A stretch of 64,000 nt of DNA from JBEKTW01 sp963727845. Lineage in GTDB: Bacteria; Bacteroidota; Ignavibacteria; UBA10030; SZUA-254. The stretch lies in assembly GCA_963727845.1 (NCBI GenBank), contig CAVSHI010000002.1, positions 1,347,415 to 1,411,414 of the forward strand, given 5' to 3'. Shown here piece after piece: positions 15,351 through 24,805 of this stretch (within the stretch, counting starts at the first letter, position 1; each line of letters starts with the position of its first letter). The notes beneath the pieces are model-generated. The model had not been told where the DNA came from, did not search any database, and was given only the letters and a program-made list of their open reading frames with translations. The position numbers were made by a program, and so were the translations under genes.

Positions 15351-17132
15351 TCAGAAGCGCAGGTCCATCTGGAATCCGATACGATTGTCATGATTGGTCG
15401 GCAGCTCGTCGAGTCCGGAACCGATGTTTCTTACATCCTCACGAATGAGGTCCGAGTACTTCAGAGAGAAAGTGAATTCCTCCGAAAGGATGTACTCGGC
15501 TTCCAGGTACCACCGCACTCCCCGCCCGTACAGAACCGGGACTGAAAGCTGGCCGGGCAGGTCAGTCTCGCATTCCCCGATCCCTGCGTCATAGGAATCT
15601 GTACCGAACCACACGATCCGGAAGTCTGTCATGAGACCGGGGAAACATCGCAGCGCAACGTCCTGGTACATCATCATTCCTTTCTCACATCGTCCCGACA
15701 ATTGCGTTTCAAAATCCACGGCCTCGACCCGTGCGCGGAAGTTGACATCGGGAGAGAACCGGTAATCTCCGTTGACGCGGATTGCCGTTTTAAGTGTTTT
15801 ATCGTCGACGCGGACGGACCTTCCTTCTCCATCCGCAATCGTTTGTGGGGTCTCTCCCGCCTTGCGGCTGTAACGAACTTCCATATGAAGCCGCCTGAAC
15901 GGGGAATACGCACATTGCGCCAGGAAATCATTCCCGGTTGACGGATAGAGCAAGGTCGCCGTCGGAGACGGACATCGAAATTGATCGTAGTAGGACGTGA
16001 TCGTGACATGCGAAGCCGGTTCAAGCCGCAATCCGAGGTACAGCCCGCGTTCATTCGTTGTGCCGGACCGATCGCCGAAACCGTTCCCGTGGAGACTGAA
16101 AAAACCCGGTGGATAACTCCTGAACTCCGAGATGACATCAAGTTCTGGGAACGGTGAGATCATCACGCCGGAGACTCCCGCCAGGGCACTCCGGTTCGCA
16201 ATGGTCCATTCACCGAAAAGATGGGATTCGGCGGCCTGAAGATCGTAATCGCCGGATAGCATCCTGGTCCCGGCGCCCTGAAATGTCGTGCCAAAATCGA
16301 GAAAGCGGGAGTACGTTGCAGTGTAGCCGGTCAAGCCGATTGAATTCACTTCCGATTGATTGTACCGGAGCCTCGCTCCTGCCAGTTCCTCACGGAATGC
16401 GTTCCGTTTGGCAATCTCATCATCTGTTCGAAAATATCCCGAAGTGTACAGCGATATAACGTCGTTCGACGCATCGACAGTCCCGCTGTACGATTTTCTC
16501 GAATAAAAGACCGTCACCGACGACCGAGGCAAGGCAAGATTGATCGCCCCACCTCTCAGGAATGAATTTTCATCCGCGGAGGCATACGGCACGAGCTCCC
16601 GCCCCGATCGTTTCACCGGGGCCACGACGTTCGCGCCTTTGAGAACCTCATAGCCGCGCCAGAGGGCAATGCCCTGTCCGGACTCGACGAGGTAATCGCC
16701 GACAATGAAGGATGTGACGGGACCGAATGAGGAGAACCGGAGATATCCGGCCGTGAAATCGTCGAATTGCGGCTCACCGGCATTCTTCGTAAGTATGACC
16801 CCCGCCGAAATATGCTCTCCGCGTGTGAGCTTCATTTGCTGGAGTGATTTCAGTGGCGAGCCAATGTACTTCTGCTCTTCAAATCCCCTGGACTGCTGGA
16901 GTTGCTGCACGAATCGGGAGCGAATGGTAACCCCCTCCTGCCCGGCGCGGTTGCGGTCATCAAGCTCCTCGCGGAGCGGCGAATTCTCGTTATCGGTCGA
17001 TTGCTCCACCAATGTCTCAATTTCATTCGCAAGCGAATCACTGACGGATATCGAATCTTCCCTTTCCTGAGCGAGGGCTACACCTGCCACAAGTAACAAC
17101 GAACAAATGACAAAGAACTTCTTTTCTGTCAT
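15351..17132 (-). CDS. Putative outer-membrane beta-barrel protein
   Basis: 593 residues with a clear signal peptide (MTEKKFFVICSLLLVAGVALA) and, after about residue 130, alternating hydrophobic/aromatic strands such as TVFYSRKSYSG, VTITSYYDQF and MEVRYSRKAG, ending in IGFQMDLRF with the terminal aromatic residue usual for outer-membrane barrels. It resembles the barrel part of Bacteroidota proteins that carry an N-terminal helix-hairpin-helix region, but I cannot see such a motif here. Its start lies four bases after the PorV/PorQ-like gene's stop, so the two are almost certainly cotranscribed. Function unknown. Confidence 0.7.
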   Translation of the reverse strand: MTEKKFFVICSLLLVAGVALAQEREDSISVSDSLANEIETLVEQSTDNENSPLREELDDRNRAGQEGVTIRSRFVQQLQQSRGFEEQKYIGSPLKSLQQMKLTRGEHISAGVILTKNAGEPQFDDFTAGYLRFSSFGPVTSFIVGDYLVESGQGIALWRGYEVLKGANVVAPVKRSGRELVPYASADENSFLRGGAINLALPRSSVTVFYSRKSYSGTVDASNDVISLYTSGYFRTDDEIAKRNAFREELAGARLRYNQSEVNSIGLTGYTATYSRFLDFGTTFQGAGTRMLSGDYDLQAAESHLFGEWTIANRSALAGVSGVMISPFPELDVISEFRSYPPGFFSLHGNGFGDRSGTTNERGLYLGLRLEPASHVTITSYYDQFRCPSPTATLLYPSTGNDFLAQCAYSPFRRLHMEVRYSRKAGETPQTIADGEGRSVRVDDKTLKTAIRVNGDYRFSPDVNFRARVEAVDFETQLSGRCEKGMMMYQDVALRCFPGLMTDFRIVWFGTDSYDAGIGECETDLPGQLSVPVLYGRGVRWYLEAEYILSEEFTFSLKYSDLIREDVRNIGSGLDELPTNHDNRIGFQMDLRF

Positions 17133-17136
17133 TCTT

Positions 17137-17940
17137 TCACCATCGGATAAGAATCGATCCCTGATGGGTTATGCCGAGTTCCTCATGCATGAAGAAAGCA
17201 TAATCGATCTCCACGACGCCATGACGAATGCCGATCCCACCTGCGTACTCGGATGGCTGGTCCGATACACCGGCCCGGAGAGCCACGGCGTTTATGATCC
17301 TGTACTCAAAACCGAATTTCGTGGATGGGTCGAATCCCGTTTCCTTGACATAATCGAGCGTCAGCGAGAACCGCGGTGTCGGGAGGTATGCAATTCCCAT
17401 GGAGAACGTCTGCGGCAACGGTTCCCGGGCTTCGCCGATTGCCGGCGAGTTGACACTCTTTGCGGCAATCCCCCACCGCACATGCCGGGAGAATTCGAGA
17501 AGAGCGCCCACATCGATTCCGATGGTCCCTGCCGAGCCATAGTTCTGGATCGAGACGGTGTGGTAGTTGAGGTTCACTCCAACGGAGAGGCCGGAAACTT
17601 TGTTTGCGTACGAAGCCGTCCACGTGACTTCATGGTAGAGGTCGAAGCCGTACCGCCTGGCGGCAAGTCCGAAAACGCCGAGACGGGTCGGAACGCCGAT
17701 CGCCAGTGTGCTCCTCCTAAGTTCACTAAGACCAAACTCGCCGGGGGTGTAGAAGAAGGATATTTCGCGCGCCTTGAGATCGGAGAGCCCCGCGACGTTA
17801 TAGAACATCGCCCAAACATCGTTGGACAGCCCGATGTACGCTCCACCCATGGACGCCGGACGGGCTCCGGCTTCCGTTTGTTCGAACCCGCCGACAGCCA
17901 GCCGGTGGACGACCAGCAGCAGAAATGCGATTCTCCCCAT
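17137..17940 (-). CDS. PorV/PorQ-like (UPF0164/FadL-type) outer-membrane protein
   Basis: 267 residues with a weak signal peptide (RIAFLLLVVHRLAVGG) and the family hallmark ARPASMGGAYIGLSNDVWA followed by FYNVAGLSDLKAREISFFY. The rest is a regular beta-strand pattern ending in a strand with terminal aromatic residue (GSILIRW). PorV and PorQ homologues shuttle or anchor type IX secretion cargo; relatives in Ignavibacteria are often simply called PorV/PorQ family. It is the first gene of a two-gene unit with the barrel protein. Consistent with the type IX sorting domain on the protein at 62106-63686, but direct participation is inference. Confidence 0.7.
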   Translation of the reverse strand: MGRIAFLLLVVHRLAVGGFEQTEAGARPASMGGAYIGLSNDVWAMFYNVAGLSDLKAREISFFYTPGEFGLSELRRSTLAIGVPTRLGVFGLAARRYGFDLYHEVTWTASYANKVSGLSVGVNLNYHTVSIQNYGSAGTIGIDVGALLEFSRHVRWGIAAKSVNSPAIGEAREPLPQTFSMGIAYLPTPRFSLTLDYVKETGFDPSTKFGFEYRIINAVALRAGVSDQPSEYAGGIGIRHGVVEIDYAFFMHEELGITHQGSILIRW

Positions 17941-18051
17941 GCCTCCCCCTGAAATATGTCGATACGATGGATTTGCCGGCAGCGCCTCAGTATGGAATCA
18001 TGCCGTCCAGACTAAACCTTCGTGCAAAGACACTGACCCTACGGACTACAC

Positions 18052-18114
18052 GCCCTGTCCACCCCCTCTTCAATTCTCCCCTTGGTAAGGGGGAGACACA
18101 AAGGGGGCATGGGC
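18052..18114. repeat. Nested palindromic repeat, family F
   Basis: Outer GCCC/GGGC, middle ACCCCCTCTT/AAAGGGGG and inner CTCCCC-TTGGTAA-GGGGGAG arms form a nested hairpin of about 63 bp. It lies in the 371-base divergent gap between the PorV/PorQ-like and DUF4835 genes. I see no convincing promoter motif or ORF in the rest of that gap. Confidence 0.75.
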
Positions 18115-18311
18115 TGCCACAACACTCAAAATTGAAAAAGATGCACTTCCGATTAATTGACCAAGTCCTCCGAAATCCTTATATTGCTTTGCGATGCGCA
18201 CGTTGTGCAGGTGCTGCATTGCCGGCCGGATTCACGTACCCCCGCCGCACGCTAACTGTGGCTGGCAGGAACCATGGCCCGACGTAACATGTTAAATTAC
18301 AAAGGTCGATC

Positions 18312-19217
18312 ATGAAGCGCTTTTTCATTCCCCTCATCCTTGTCGTTCTGCTCTCGCTTTCGTCGTCTTTCGCGCAGGAGTTCGACTGCACTGTTACAGT
18401 CGATTTACAGCAACTTTCCAATGAGGCACGGGACAATCTCAGCGATTTCGCCCAGCAGATCAACAACTACATCAACAATTACAAGTGGACGAAAGAGAAC
18501 TTTGGCCAGGACAAGCTCAAGTGCACAATTGAAATTCATTTCCTCACGTCCCAGGGATCGAGTCATTTCACAGCACAGATCTTTATCGGCAGCCAGCGGC
18601 CAATCCATAAAGCAGGCAAGAACACGGCGGTGCTCAGGATCAAAGACGATAACTGGGAATTCGACTATGTGCGATTTCAACCGCTGCAGCACGAGACTTT
18701 TCAATTCGACCCTCTCGTGAGTTTCATTGATTATTATTGCTACCTCATTCTGGGTTGCGACACTGACACATGGGGATCATCGGAAGGAACGCCGTATTTC
18801 GAGAAAGCGATGGAGATCGTCAACAAGGCGCGGTCTGCGGGCAATGCCGGACCGGGATGGGATGTAGTATCCCAAAACGTGTATTCGCGCGGACAATTCA
18901 TCGATGAGCTTCTCAACACGAAATTCCAACCGTTTCGGGAGGCGGTTTACCGGTACCACTACTGGGGCCTGGACCAACTTTTCAAGTATCCCGACAAGGG
19001 AAAAAAGACCATCCTTGCGGCACTAGAGATAATAGGAAATCTCCAGCAAAAAATCAACCAGCCTAGTCTCATCATCAAGACCTTCTTTGAGACGAAGTAC
19101 CTGGAGATCGCCGACACTTTCACGGGATATCCCGACGCGCAGGTTTTTCAGCGACTCAATGTGATCGACCCGTCACATTCGCAGACGTACGAAAAAGCGC
19201 GGCAAGGGATACATTGA
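18312..19217 (+). CDS. DUF4835 family protein (PorD-type)
   Basis: 301 residues starting with a signal peptide (MKRFFIPLILVVLLSLSSSFA), then FDCTVTVDLQQLSNEARD and FAQQINNYINNYKWT, which are characteristic of DUF4835, as are the later WEFDYVRFQPLQHETFQFD, SFIDYYCYLILGCDTDT and YHYWGLDQLF. Secreted or periplasmic. This family includes proteins annotated as PorD, an accessory of type IX secretion in Bacteroidota; that role is from family knowledge and not shown here. It is one of only three plus-strand genes, divergent from the PorV/PorQ-like gene and convergent with the HEAT-cyclophilin gene. Confidence 0.85.
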   Translation: MKRFFIPLILVVLLSLSSSFAQEFDCTVTVDLQQLSNEARDNLSDFAQQINNYINNYKWTKENFGQDKLKCTIEIHFLTSQGSSHFTAQIFIGSQRPIHKAGKNTAVLRIKDDNWEFDYVRFQPLQHETFQFDPLVSFIDYYCYLILGCDTDTWGSSEGTPYFEKAMEIVNKARSAGNAGPGWDVVSQNVYSRGQFIDELLNTKFQPFREAVYRYHYWGLDQLFKYPDKGKKTILAALEIIGNLQQKINQPSLIIKTFFETKYLEIADTFTGYPDAQVFQRLNVIDPSHSQTYEKARQGIH

Positions 19218-19249
19218 CGCGGAAAATCTGATTCCCGCCCAGCCTCCAC

Positions 19250-19390
19250 CTATTTTTGCGTAAACGCCACACCCGGCGTCCACACGGTGGTTATGCCTCC
19301 AAGTACGTAGCCGTCTTTTCTGAGTTTGAACCATATTCCCGGACGAACCGGCCCGGGTTTGATACGACCTCCAGACCGGAAATGCGACAA
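19250..19390 (-). CDS. Possible small ORF or stop-readthrough tail after the cyclophilin gene
   Basis: Immediately after the TAA of the HEAT-cyclophilin gene, and in the same frame, a TTG opens a 46-residue frame: SHFRSGGRIKPGPVRPGIW, then FKLRKDGYVLGGITTVWTPG, ending AFTQK and TAG. The composition looks coding (regular beta-strand and turn pattern), unlike the other frames. It could be a short coupled gene, a C-terminal extension reached by readthrough, or the relic of a longer gene. No family recognised. Confidence 0.3.
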   Translation of the reverse strand: MSHFRSGGRIKPGPVRPGIWFKLRKDGYVLGGITTVWTPGVAFTQK

Positions 19391-21469
19391 TTACTTGTCC
19401 ACTTTGACATCGTACATTCGGTCGCCGACCTGAATACTATTGACAACCTCCATCCCCGAAACCACCTTCCCGAATATCGTGTAGCGCCCGTCGAGATGCG
19501 GCTGCGGCGACTGCGTGATAAAGAACTGCGAACCCGGCGTATCTTTGCCCGCGTCTGCCATGCCGAGCATCCCGGCGTCGAACGAGAGCGGCGAGAATTC
19601 CGAACGGAGCGTGTACTCCGGCCCGCCCCATCCGTCGCCGCGCGGATCGCCGCCCTGGATGACAAAATTCGGGACCACCCGGTGAAATATCAGTCCGCGG
19701 TAGAAACCACGCCGGCCGGCGAGCTTGAGAAAACTCATGACCGTGAATGGAGCGGCATTCTTGTACAACTCGAGCGCAACGTCGCCCCGGAAGGTCTGAA
19801 GCACAACATGAACGGTATCGGGAAGCGAGCGCAAGTAATCGAAATCAAAGTCCGTCACCAACGGTTCGTACCAATCCTTCATCACGCGGGAATAGTCCCG
19901 TCCGGTGATGGATTTCAGCGCCGACGCCGATGCAAGCGCGACCGACCGGTCGCTTTGTTTGAGCTGATCCAGGAGCGCGCCAACGGCACGGGTGTCACGA
20001 AGCTCCCCCAAGGTTGAAGCGATCTCCTGCATCGCCTCGATGTCGTCCGGTGCACGCAAGCGGGAAAGCGTTTCGATGAGAGGTCCCATGGCGCCCGATC
20101 GGCGAAAGAGCGAATCTCCGAGAATCGCTGCCGAGGTTGTGATCACAGAGACATCCCCGCTCTGCAAGCCCGCAAGAGCGGCTGCGTAGGTTTGATTGAC
20201 GAGCGTACTATCGCCGGGATATTTCTCGCTCAGATTCTGGAGACCCTCGAGCGCGGCACACCGCAGGATCGGGTCGCTCTCTTCGATATATGCGATGAGA
20301 TTCCGCGAATCGGCGGGGGCGCCGCACAAGGCCACGGCCTTCAGTATGTCTGCCTGGAGCTGTGGCGGGGACGATGTCGATGGATGGAGAAAACGCAGCG
20401 CGCCCTTTTTTTCCAGTTTAGCCAGACTGATGACCGCCTCACCCTGGATTTGCCACGGGTATTGACGGTCCGCGTTGTCCGACATTCGCTCGATTGCCGA
20501 GAACGCTTCCTTCACCGCGCCGGAGGAATCCTGATGACTCACAACGGAGGCGCCGAATGCGGAAAGCGCGGTGAGGCTTATGTACAAGTTCTCAGAATAA
20601 AAAGCCCGCCTGAAGGTTTCGACAATTTCATCCTTGCCACGGAGGTTGAAATTGCTCAAGGCTTTCAATGCATTCACCCGCACTCTCCAATCCGGGTCGG
20701 CATCCGCCAGCAACCGGAGAGGTTCAAGAGAACTCCTCTCATCCCGAATCTTCCCGAGAAGCGTGGCAAGATGCATGCGCACGATCGGGTCCGGGTGCCG
20801 GTAGATCCGGGCAATCTGGTCGATTTCATTCCGCGATTCTTCACGGTCGCCGATTCGCTGCAGTGCATACATCACCTGCCATGGAACTGCGTCCGGCGGA
20901 CGGATGAACCGCAGGAGATATTGAACCCCGCCGGAGGTCGTCACGTTTCGGATGGCACACCGTGCCATGCACATCGCCAACGACTGCGTGTGAACCTGCG
21001 GGAATGTTTCTGCGAATCGCTGGAGAAGATCGTCGAGTCCCCGGCCAGTCGCGAACTTCCCGACCTCTTCGATCAACCGCTCGGCCGCTTTCGGCTGCAT
21101 CGCGTCGAGGCGATTCCAGATCACGTCGTGTTCGAGCGTCTGGCGGGCGGGTTCGCTGAGCTGGGCCGCCGTCTGCGCAAGCGAAAAGGCGGCGGATAAT
21201 TCGACCTGGGGGTCCGCGTCCGTCAATAACCGGACGATGAGAGGAAGAACGGTGGTATCCTGAATACTCGCGTACGCACGCACAGCCCTCTCGCGGACTG
21301 CGGGGTCGCCGTCCGACAAAAAGCTGATGAGCTTGCCGTCGTGCGGGGTGCGTAGATCCTGCGTGCGAAGAATGATTTCCATCTTCGATTCCCGCTCCCT
21401 GGCAGAATCCTGCGAAGATGGTTGGGCAATCAGAATGGCAGGAACGAACAGGAACGCAAAAACTTTCAT
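19391..21469 (-). CDS. HEAT-repeat protein fused to cyclophilin-type peptidyl-prolyl isomerase
   Basis: About 692 residues from ATG 21469, preceded by GAGGG and starting a signal peptide (MKVFAFLFVPAILIAQ). Residues from about 40 to 500 are HEAT-like alpha repeats (for example DGDPAVRERAVRAYASI, DPIVRMHLATLLGKIRDE, DPDWRVRVNALKALS). The last 160 or so residues form a cyclophilin domain: FRGDVALELYKNAAPFTV, GLIFHRVVPNFVIQGGDP, GMADAGKDTPGSQFFITQ and LDGRYTIFGKVVSGMEVVN. An exported foldase with a helical scaffold is likely. The stop is followed in frame by a further open stretch (19250-19390). TatD is 10 bases upstream, so they are probably cotranscribed. Confidence 0.85.
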   Translation of the reverse strand: MKVFAFLFVPAILIAQPSSQDSARERESKMEIILRTQDLRTPHDGKLISFLSDGDPAVRERAVRAYASIQDTTVLPLIVRLLTDADPQVELSAAFSLAQTAAQLSEPARQTLEHDVIWNRLDAMQPKAAERLIEEVGKFATGRGLDDLLQRFAETFPQVHTQSLAMCMARCAIRNVTTSGGVQYLLRFIRPPDAVPWQVMYALQRIGDREESRNEIDQIARIYRHPDPIVRMHLATLLGKIRDERSSLEPLRLLADADPDWRVRVNALKALSNFNLRGKDEIVETFRRAFYSENLYISLTALSAFGASVVSHQDSSGAVKEAFSAIERMSDNADRQYPWQIQGEAVISLAKLEKKGALRFLHPSTSSPPQLQADILKAVALCGAPADSRNLIAYIEESDPILRCAALEGLQNLSEKYPGDSTLVNQTYAAALAGLQSGDVSVITTSAAILGDSLFRRSGAMGPLIETLSRLRAPDDIEAMQEIASTLGELRDTRAVGALLDQLKQSDRSVALASASALKSITGRDYSRVMKDWYEPLVTDFDFDYLRSLPDTVHVVLQTFRGDVALELYKNAAPFTVMSFLKLAGRRGFYRGLIFHRVVPNFVIQGGDPRGDGWGGPEYTLRSEFSPLSFDAGMLGMADAGKDTPGSQFFITQSPQPHLDGRYTIFGKVVSGMEVVNSIQVGDRMYDVKVDK

Positions 21470-21479
21470 AATATTTCCC

Positions 21480-22277
21480 TCAGTGGATTTTACCGATTCC
21501 AAAGAGTCTCTTCGCGGCAAGAGTGCTCACCCGGCCGATTTCCTCGATTGATTCACCCCGGATCTCCGCAATTTTCCCGGCGATGAGCGGGATATGCACG
21601 GGCTCGTTGCGCTTACCGCGAAACGGCACCGGCGTAAGGTACGGGCTGTCCGTTTCAAGAAGAATGTGTTCCATCGGTATTACGGCGACAACTTCCGCCA
21701 TGGTATTAGGCCTGTTCGGCTTGACGGGAAACGTGACGGGCCCCGGAATCGAGATGCTGAAGCCCAGGCCGATGACCTTTCGCGCCAGAACAACATCTCC
21801 GGGAAAGCAGTGAAACACACCTTTTGAAGGAGCCGGATCGCCGCCGGTGACTTCTTCAACGATACGGAGGGTATCACTTTCCGATTCCCTCGAATGAATG
21901 ACAACCGGCAGATTTCTCCGGCGGGCAATTTCAATCTGTCGCGCAAAGACCTCCCGCTGTTTTTCGGGTGCGGAATAATTGTAATGATAATCCAAACCGA
22001 TCTCCCCGATGGCGACAACCTTCGGATGACGGCTTAGTTCTTCGATTTCTTTGAGCGATGTATCACCGACTTTCGAAGCATCGTGGGGATGAAAACCCAC
22101 GCACGCAAAAACCATATCGTACTTTTCCGCAAGTGCGATTGATTCCCTGCTGGTCGCCAGATCCGTTCCCGGACTGATGATCGATTCGACTCCGGCATCG
22201 AGAGCCCTCCCGAGGACTTCGTCGAGGTCATCCTTATAGTCGCTGAAGAACAGATGTGCGTGCGAGTCGATGAACAT
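21480..22277 (-). CDS. TatD family metal-dependent hydrolase
   Basis: 265 residues, standard TatD length. Metal ligands H6 and H8 in MFIDSHAHLF, a Glu in VVAIGEIGLDYHYNY, His in LPVVIHSRES and GVFHCFPGD, and Asp in ILLETDSPYLTPVP. The family comprises Mg-dependent 3'-5' deoxyribonucleases/phosphodiesterases of the TIM-barrel amidohydrolase fold. The gene is followed after 10 bases by the HEAT-cyclophilin gene, with an aminotransferase 59 bases upstream. Confidence 0.93.
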   Translation of the reverse strand: MFIDSHAHLFFSDYKDDLDEVLGRALDAGVESIISPGTDLATSRESIALAEKYDMVFACVGFHPHDASKVGDTSLKEIEELSRHPKVVAIGEIGLDYHYNYSAPEKQREVFARQIEIARRRNLPVVIHSRESESDTLRIVEEVTGGDPAPSKGVFHCFPGDVVLARKVIGLGFSISIPGPVTFPVKPNRPNTMAEVVAVIPMEHILLETDSPYLTPVPFRGKRNEPVHIPLIAGKIAEIRGESIEEIGRVSTLAAKRLFGIGKIH

Positions 22278-22336
22278 ATTCAGAACATGAATTCAGAGGA
22301 ATAAGCCGGCATCGCGGGGCAACGGGAACCGGCCGT

Positions 22337-23506
22337 TCACTTGAGAATGACCTTTATTCTCTCAATCACAAACTGAACCTCATCATCCGTGAGGTGGGGA
22401 TACAGCGGAAGGCGAACAAGAGTGCCTGAGATTCTGTCGGTCACGGGTAAATTCAGATTGTACAGCCCCAGCGTTTCTTTTGCATAGGGGGACGAATGAA
22501 GGGGAATGTAATGGAATGCGGTCCCGATCCCGGATTCCTTCAATTGACTGATGAAAGAATTCCGTTCCTTTTCGCTCCGAAGCAGAATATAAAAAATGTG
22601 ATAATTTGATTCGCAATAATCCGGGATGACCGGCAGCCCGAGCTTTTCCCGCTGTTCCAACTCCCGGAGTCCTTCCAGATAATCCATGTGAATCTTCTTT
22701 CTGCGATCCTGGATCTTGTCAAGGTCGTCGAGCTGAAACAGGAGAACGGCGGCGAGTATGTCCGACAGGACGAAACTGCTCCCGAGGTCGACCCATGTGT
22801 ACTTATCGACTTCCCCTCGCAGAAAATGAGCGCGATTCGTTCCCTTCTCCCGGATGATTTCCGCACGGCGGCCTAACTGTTCATTGCCGGTTATAAACGC
22901 TCCGCCTTCACCGCTTACATAGTTTTTTGTTTCATGAAAACTGTAGATTCCCATATCGCCGATTGTGCCAAGGTACCTGCTTTTGTATTTCGCATTCACA
23001 CCCTGTGCCGCATCTTCTATCACCTTCAAGCCGTGGATTCCGGCAAGCGCACATATTTCATCCATTTCTGCGGACACTCCCGCGTAACATGTGGGAACGA
23101 CTGCACGAGTCCTTTTTGAGATCTTTCGCTCGAAGTCCTTCACATCGAGTGTGAGGGTTGTATCATTGACATCGCAAAAGACAGGCCTGGCGCCGGCACG
23201 AACGATGGCGTTCGCCGTCGAAACGAACGTGAAACTTGGAGTGATCACCTCATCGCCGGGGCTCAGGTCCAGCATCATCATCGCCATTTCCAGGGCATGC
23301 GATCCGGACGTCGTCAGCAACACGTGGCCTGCATTGAATCGTCTCTCGAACCAGAGTTCCACGGATTTGCACACGACTCCGTCACCCCCGAGCTTCCCCG
23401 ATTCGATGACCTGCCTGATAAATTCAACCACCCGGACATCAACGGCCGATTTATTGAAGGGAATCCTGAGGTCGTCGGCAACGTTTATCGGTGTGCTTGT
23501 TTCCAT
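22337..23506 (-). CDS. dTDP-4-amino-4,6-dideoxygalactose transaminase (WecE/RffA-like)
   Basis: 389 residues of the DegT/DnrJ/EryC1/StrS PLP aminotransferase family. TTSGSHALEMAMM (phosphate loop), IEDAAQG with Asp165, and the Schiff-base Lys194 in GIYSFHETKNYVSGEGGAF; the SFHETKN phrase is typical of the WecE/RffA branch, which aminates dTDP-4-keto-6-deoxyglucose to dTDP-Fuc4N for surface glycans. Its stop is 59 bases before TatD, and a glycosyltransferase start follows upstream at close spacing (8 bases), so it forms a unit with that gene and possibly the methyltransferase. Exact sugar substrate is inference. Confidence 0.88.
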   Translation of the reverse strand: METSTPINVADDLRIPFNKSAVDVRVVEFIRQVIESGKLGGDGVVCKSVELWFERRFNAGHVLLTTSGSHALEMAMMMLDLSPGDEVITPSFTFVSTANAIVRAGARPVFCDVNDTTLTLDVKDFERKISKRTRAVVPTCYAGVSAEMDEICALAGIHGLKVIEDAAQGVNAKYKSRYLGTIGDMGIYSFHETKNYVSGEGGAFITGNEQLGRRAEIIREKGTNRAHFLRGEVDKYTWVDLGSSFVLSDILAAVLLFQLDDLDKIQDRRKKIHMDYLEGLRELEQREKLGLPVIPDYCESNYHIFYILLRSEKERNSFISQLKESGIGTAFHYIPLHSSPYAKETLGLYNLNLPVTDRISGTLVRLPLYPHLTDDEVQFVIERIKVILK

Positions 23507-23514
23507 TTCCCCTT

Positions 23515-24657
23515 TCAGGTTGACGTATAGAACTCAACCAAACGTTCCACGGTCTTCTTCATGTCATGGTTTTCTTGGACGAATGCCCGTGCCGCAACGC
23601 CATGCTTCTTTCTGAGCCCGGGATCGTGCAGATATGAAGAGAGCTTCCTGGCGAGATCCCGGCTGTCTGCGACGTCGTAAAGCAGTCCATTCACTCCGTC
23701 CTCGATTTGCTCCAGGTTTCCGCTTGCGCCCGCGGCGACGATTGGCAATGACACGCACATAGCCTCGAGAACGGCGATCGAATACAACTCGTCCCTGCTC
23801 GGGAAGACGAATACGTCCATTGCGTTGAGATACCCGACAACGTCCCGCTGAAATCCAACAAGCTGAATCTTATTTTCAAGATGATGCTCCGCGACGAAGG
23901 TCTGAAGCCGCAAGAGGTAGTCCTCGCATTGCGATTCAAAGGGCGACTCTCCGGGTTTGACGTATCCCTTTCGCGTCGGCTCGCCGACAATGATGAACCT
24001 TGTCTTCGCCTGCATTTCCTTCTCAAGATACAGATAGCTCTCTACAAAATCCATGACTGCCTTGCCGGGGTCGATGCGCACCATGGCCCCTACTACCAGC
24101 TCTCCCGTCCCTATACCCATAGTAGAACGGATCGCGTTGCGTTTCTCTCCATCGGGCACATAGGCATCCAGATGTCGTCCGTACGGAAGGAGATGAATCT
24201 TTTCTTTTGGAATGGGATGAAGCTCCGCCAGACGTGCGTTCAGGCCCCTGGAAGACGAAAAAACACCGTCGACACGCCTGTAGATGTAGCGATGCCAAAA
24301 ATCGTTTTTGTTTCCGGCGCCCATGTACACGCTCAGAAACAGCTTCCGACGCCGATCACCGCGGAGGGCAAACGACGCAGGCCAGATATCCCGGTGGAAA
24401 TGCACGTGGACGACATCCACGTCGTTTTCCCGGAGAAGCGACTTGACAAACCGAACCGAAGCCAGGCTCGCCGGAGAATAATTTGGCAGGTAGGTAAACC
24501 GGATATTCCTGGCCGAAAGGAACTCCTCAATCTTCGAGTTCGGTTTGCAGATCGCCGCCACATCGCAGCCGGAGGCCCTGAGTGCTTCCATCAACCCGCA
24601 GGCATACATCTCCAACCCCCCCCACGAATCCGACGTGCAGAGATGAAGCGTTTTCAT
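23515..24657 (-). CDS. Glycosyltransferase family 4 protein
   Basis: 380 residues with GT-B architecture. The N-terminal acceptor side has LCTSDSWGGLEMYACGLMEAL; the donor side has AMDVFVFPSRDELYSIAVLE, which contains the E-x7-E nucleotide-sugar motif, followed by IVAAGASGNLEQIEDGVNGLL. Typical of retaining GT4 enzymes that extend surface glycans. Located between the WecE-like aminotransferase (8-base gap) and a SAM methyltransferase. Donor and acceptor cannot be told from sequence. Confidence 0.88.
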   Translation of the reverse strand: MKTLHLCTSDSWGGLEMYACGLMEALRASGCDVAAICKPNSKIEEFLSARNIRFTYLPNYSPASLASVRFVKSLLRENDVDVVHVHFHRDIWPASFALRGDRRRKLFLSVYMGAGNKNDFWHRYIYRRVDGVFSSSRGLNARLAELHPIPKEKIHLLPYGRHLDAYVPDGEKRNAIRSTMGIGTGELVVGAMVRIDPGKAVMDFVESYLYLEKEMQAKTRFIIVGEPTRKGYVKPGESPFESQCEDYLLRLQTFVAEHHLENKIQLVGFQRDVVGYLNAMDVFVFPSRDELYSIAVLEAMCVSLPIVAAGASGNLEQIEDGVNGLLYDVADSRDLARKLSSYLHDPGLRKKHGVAARAFVQENHDMKKTVERLVEFYTST

Positions 24658-24805
24658 GTTCCACAGATCTGTTGTTTCGGGATCAACATGGGTATTTTCT
24701 TCTCATCCTGATATCGATCATTTCAATAAATCAGTCGTTCTTAAGATAAACAAGGATCGTTCTAATCCCAAATAAACGCGGCATGCCCTTCTCCGGCCGA
24801 CGGCC

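Noticed and set aside
17107..17952. A plus-strand 281-codon open frame
   Set aside because: Antisense to the PorV/PorQ-like gene; that gene has a signal peptide and the family hallmark, this frame does not.
20192..21199. A plus-strand 335-codon open frame
   Set aside because: Antisense shadow of the HEAT-repeat domain, with no motif.
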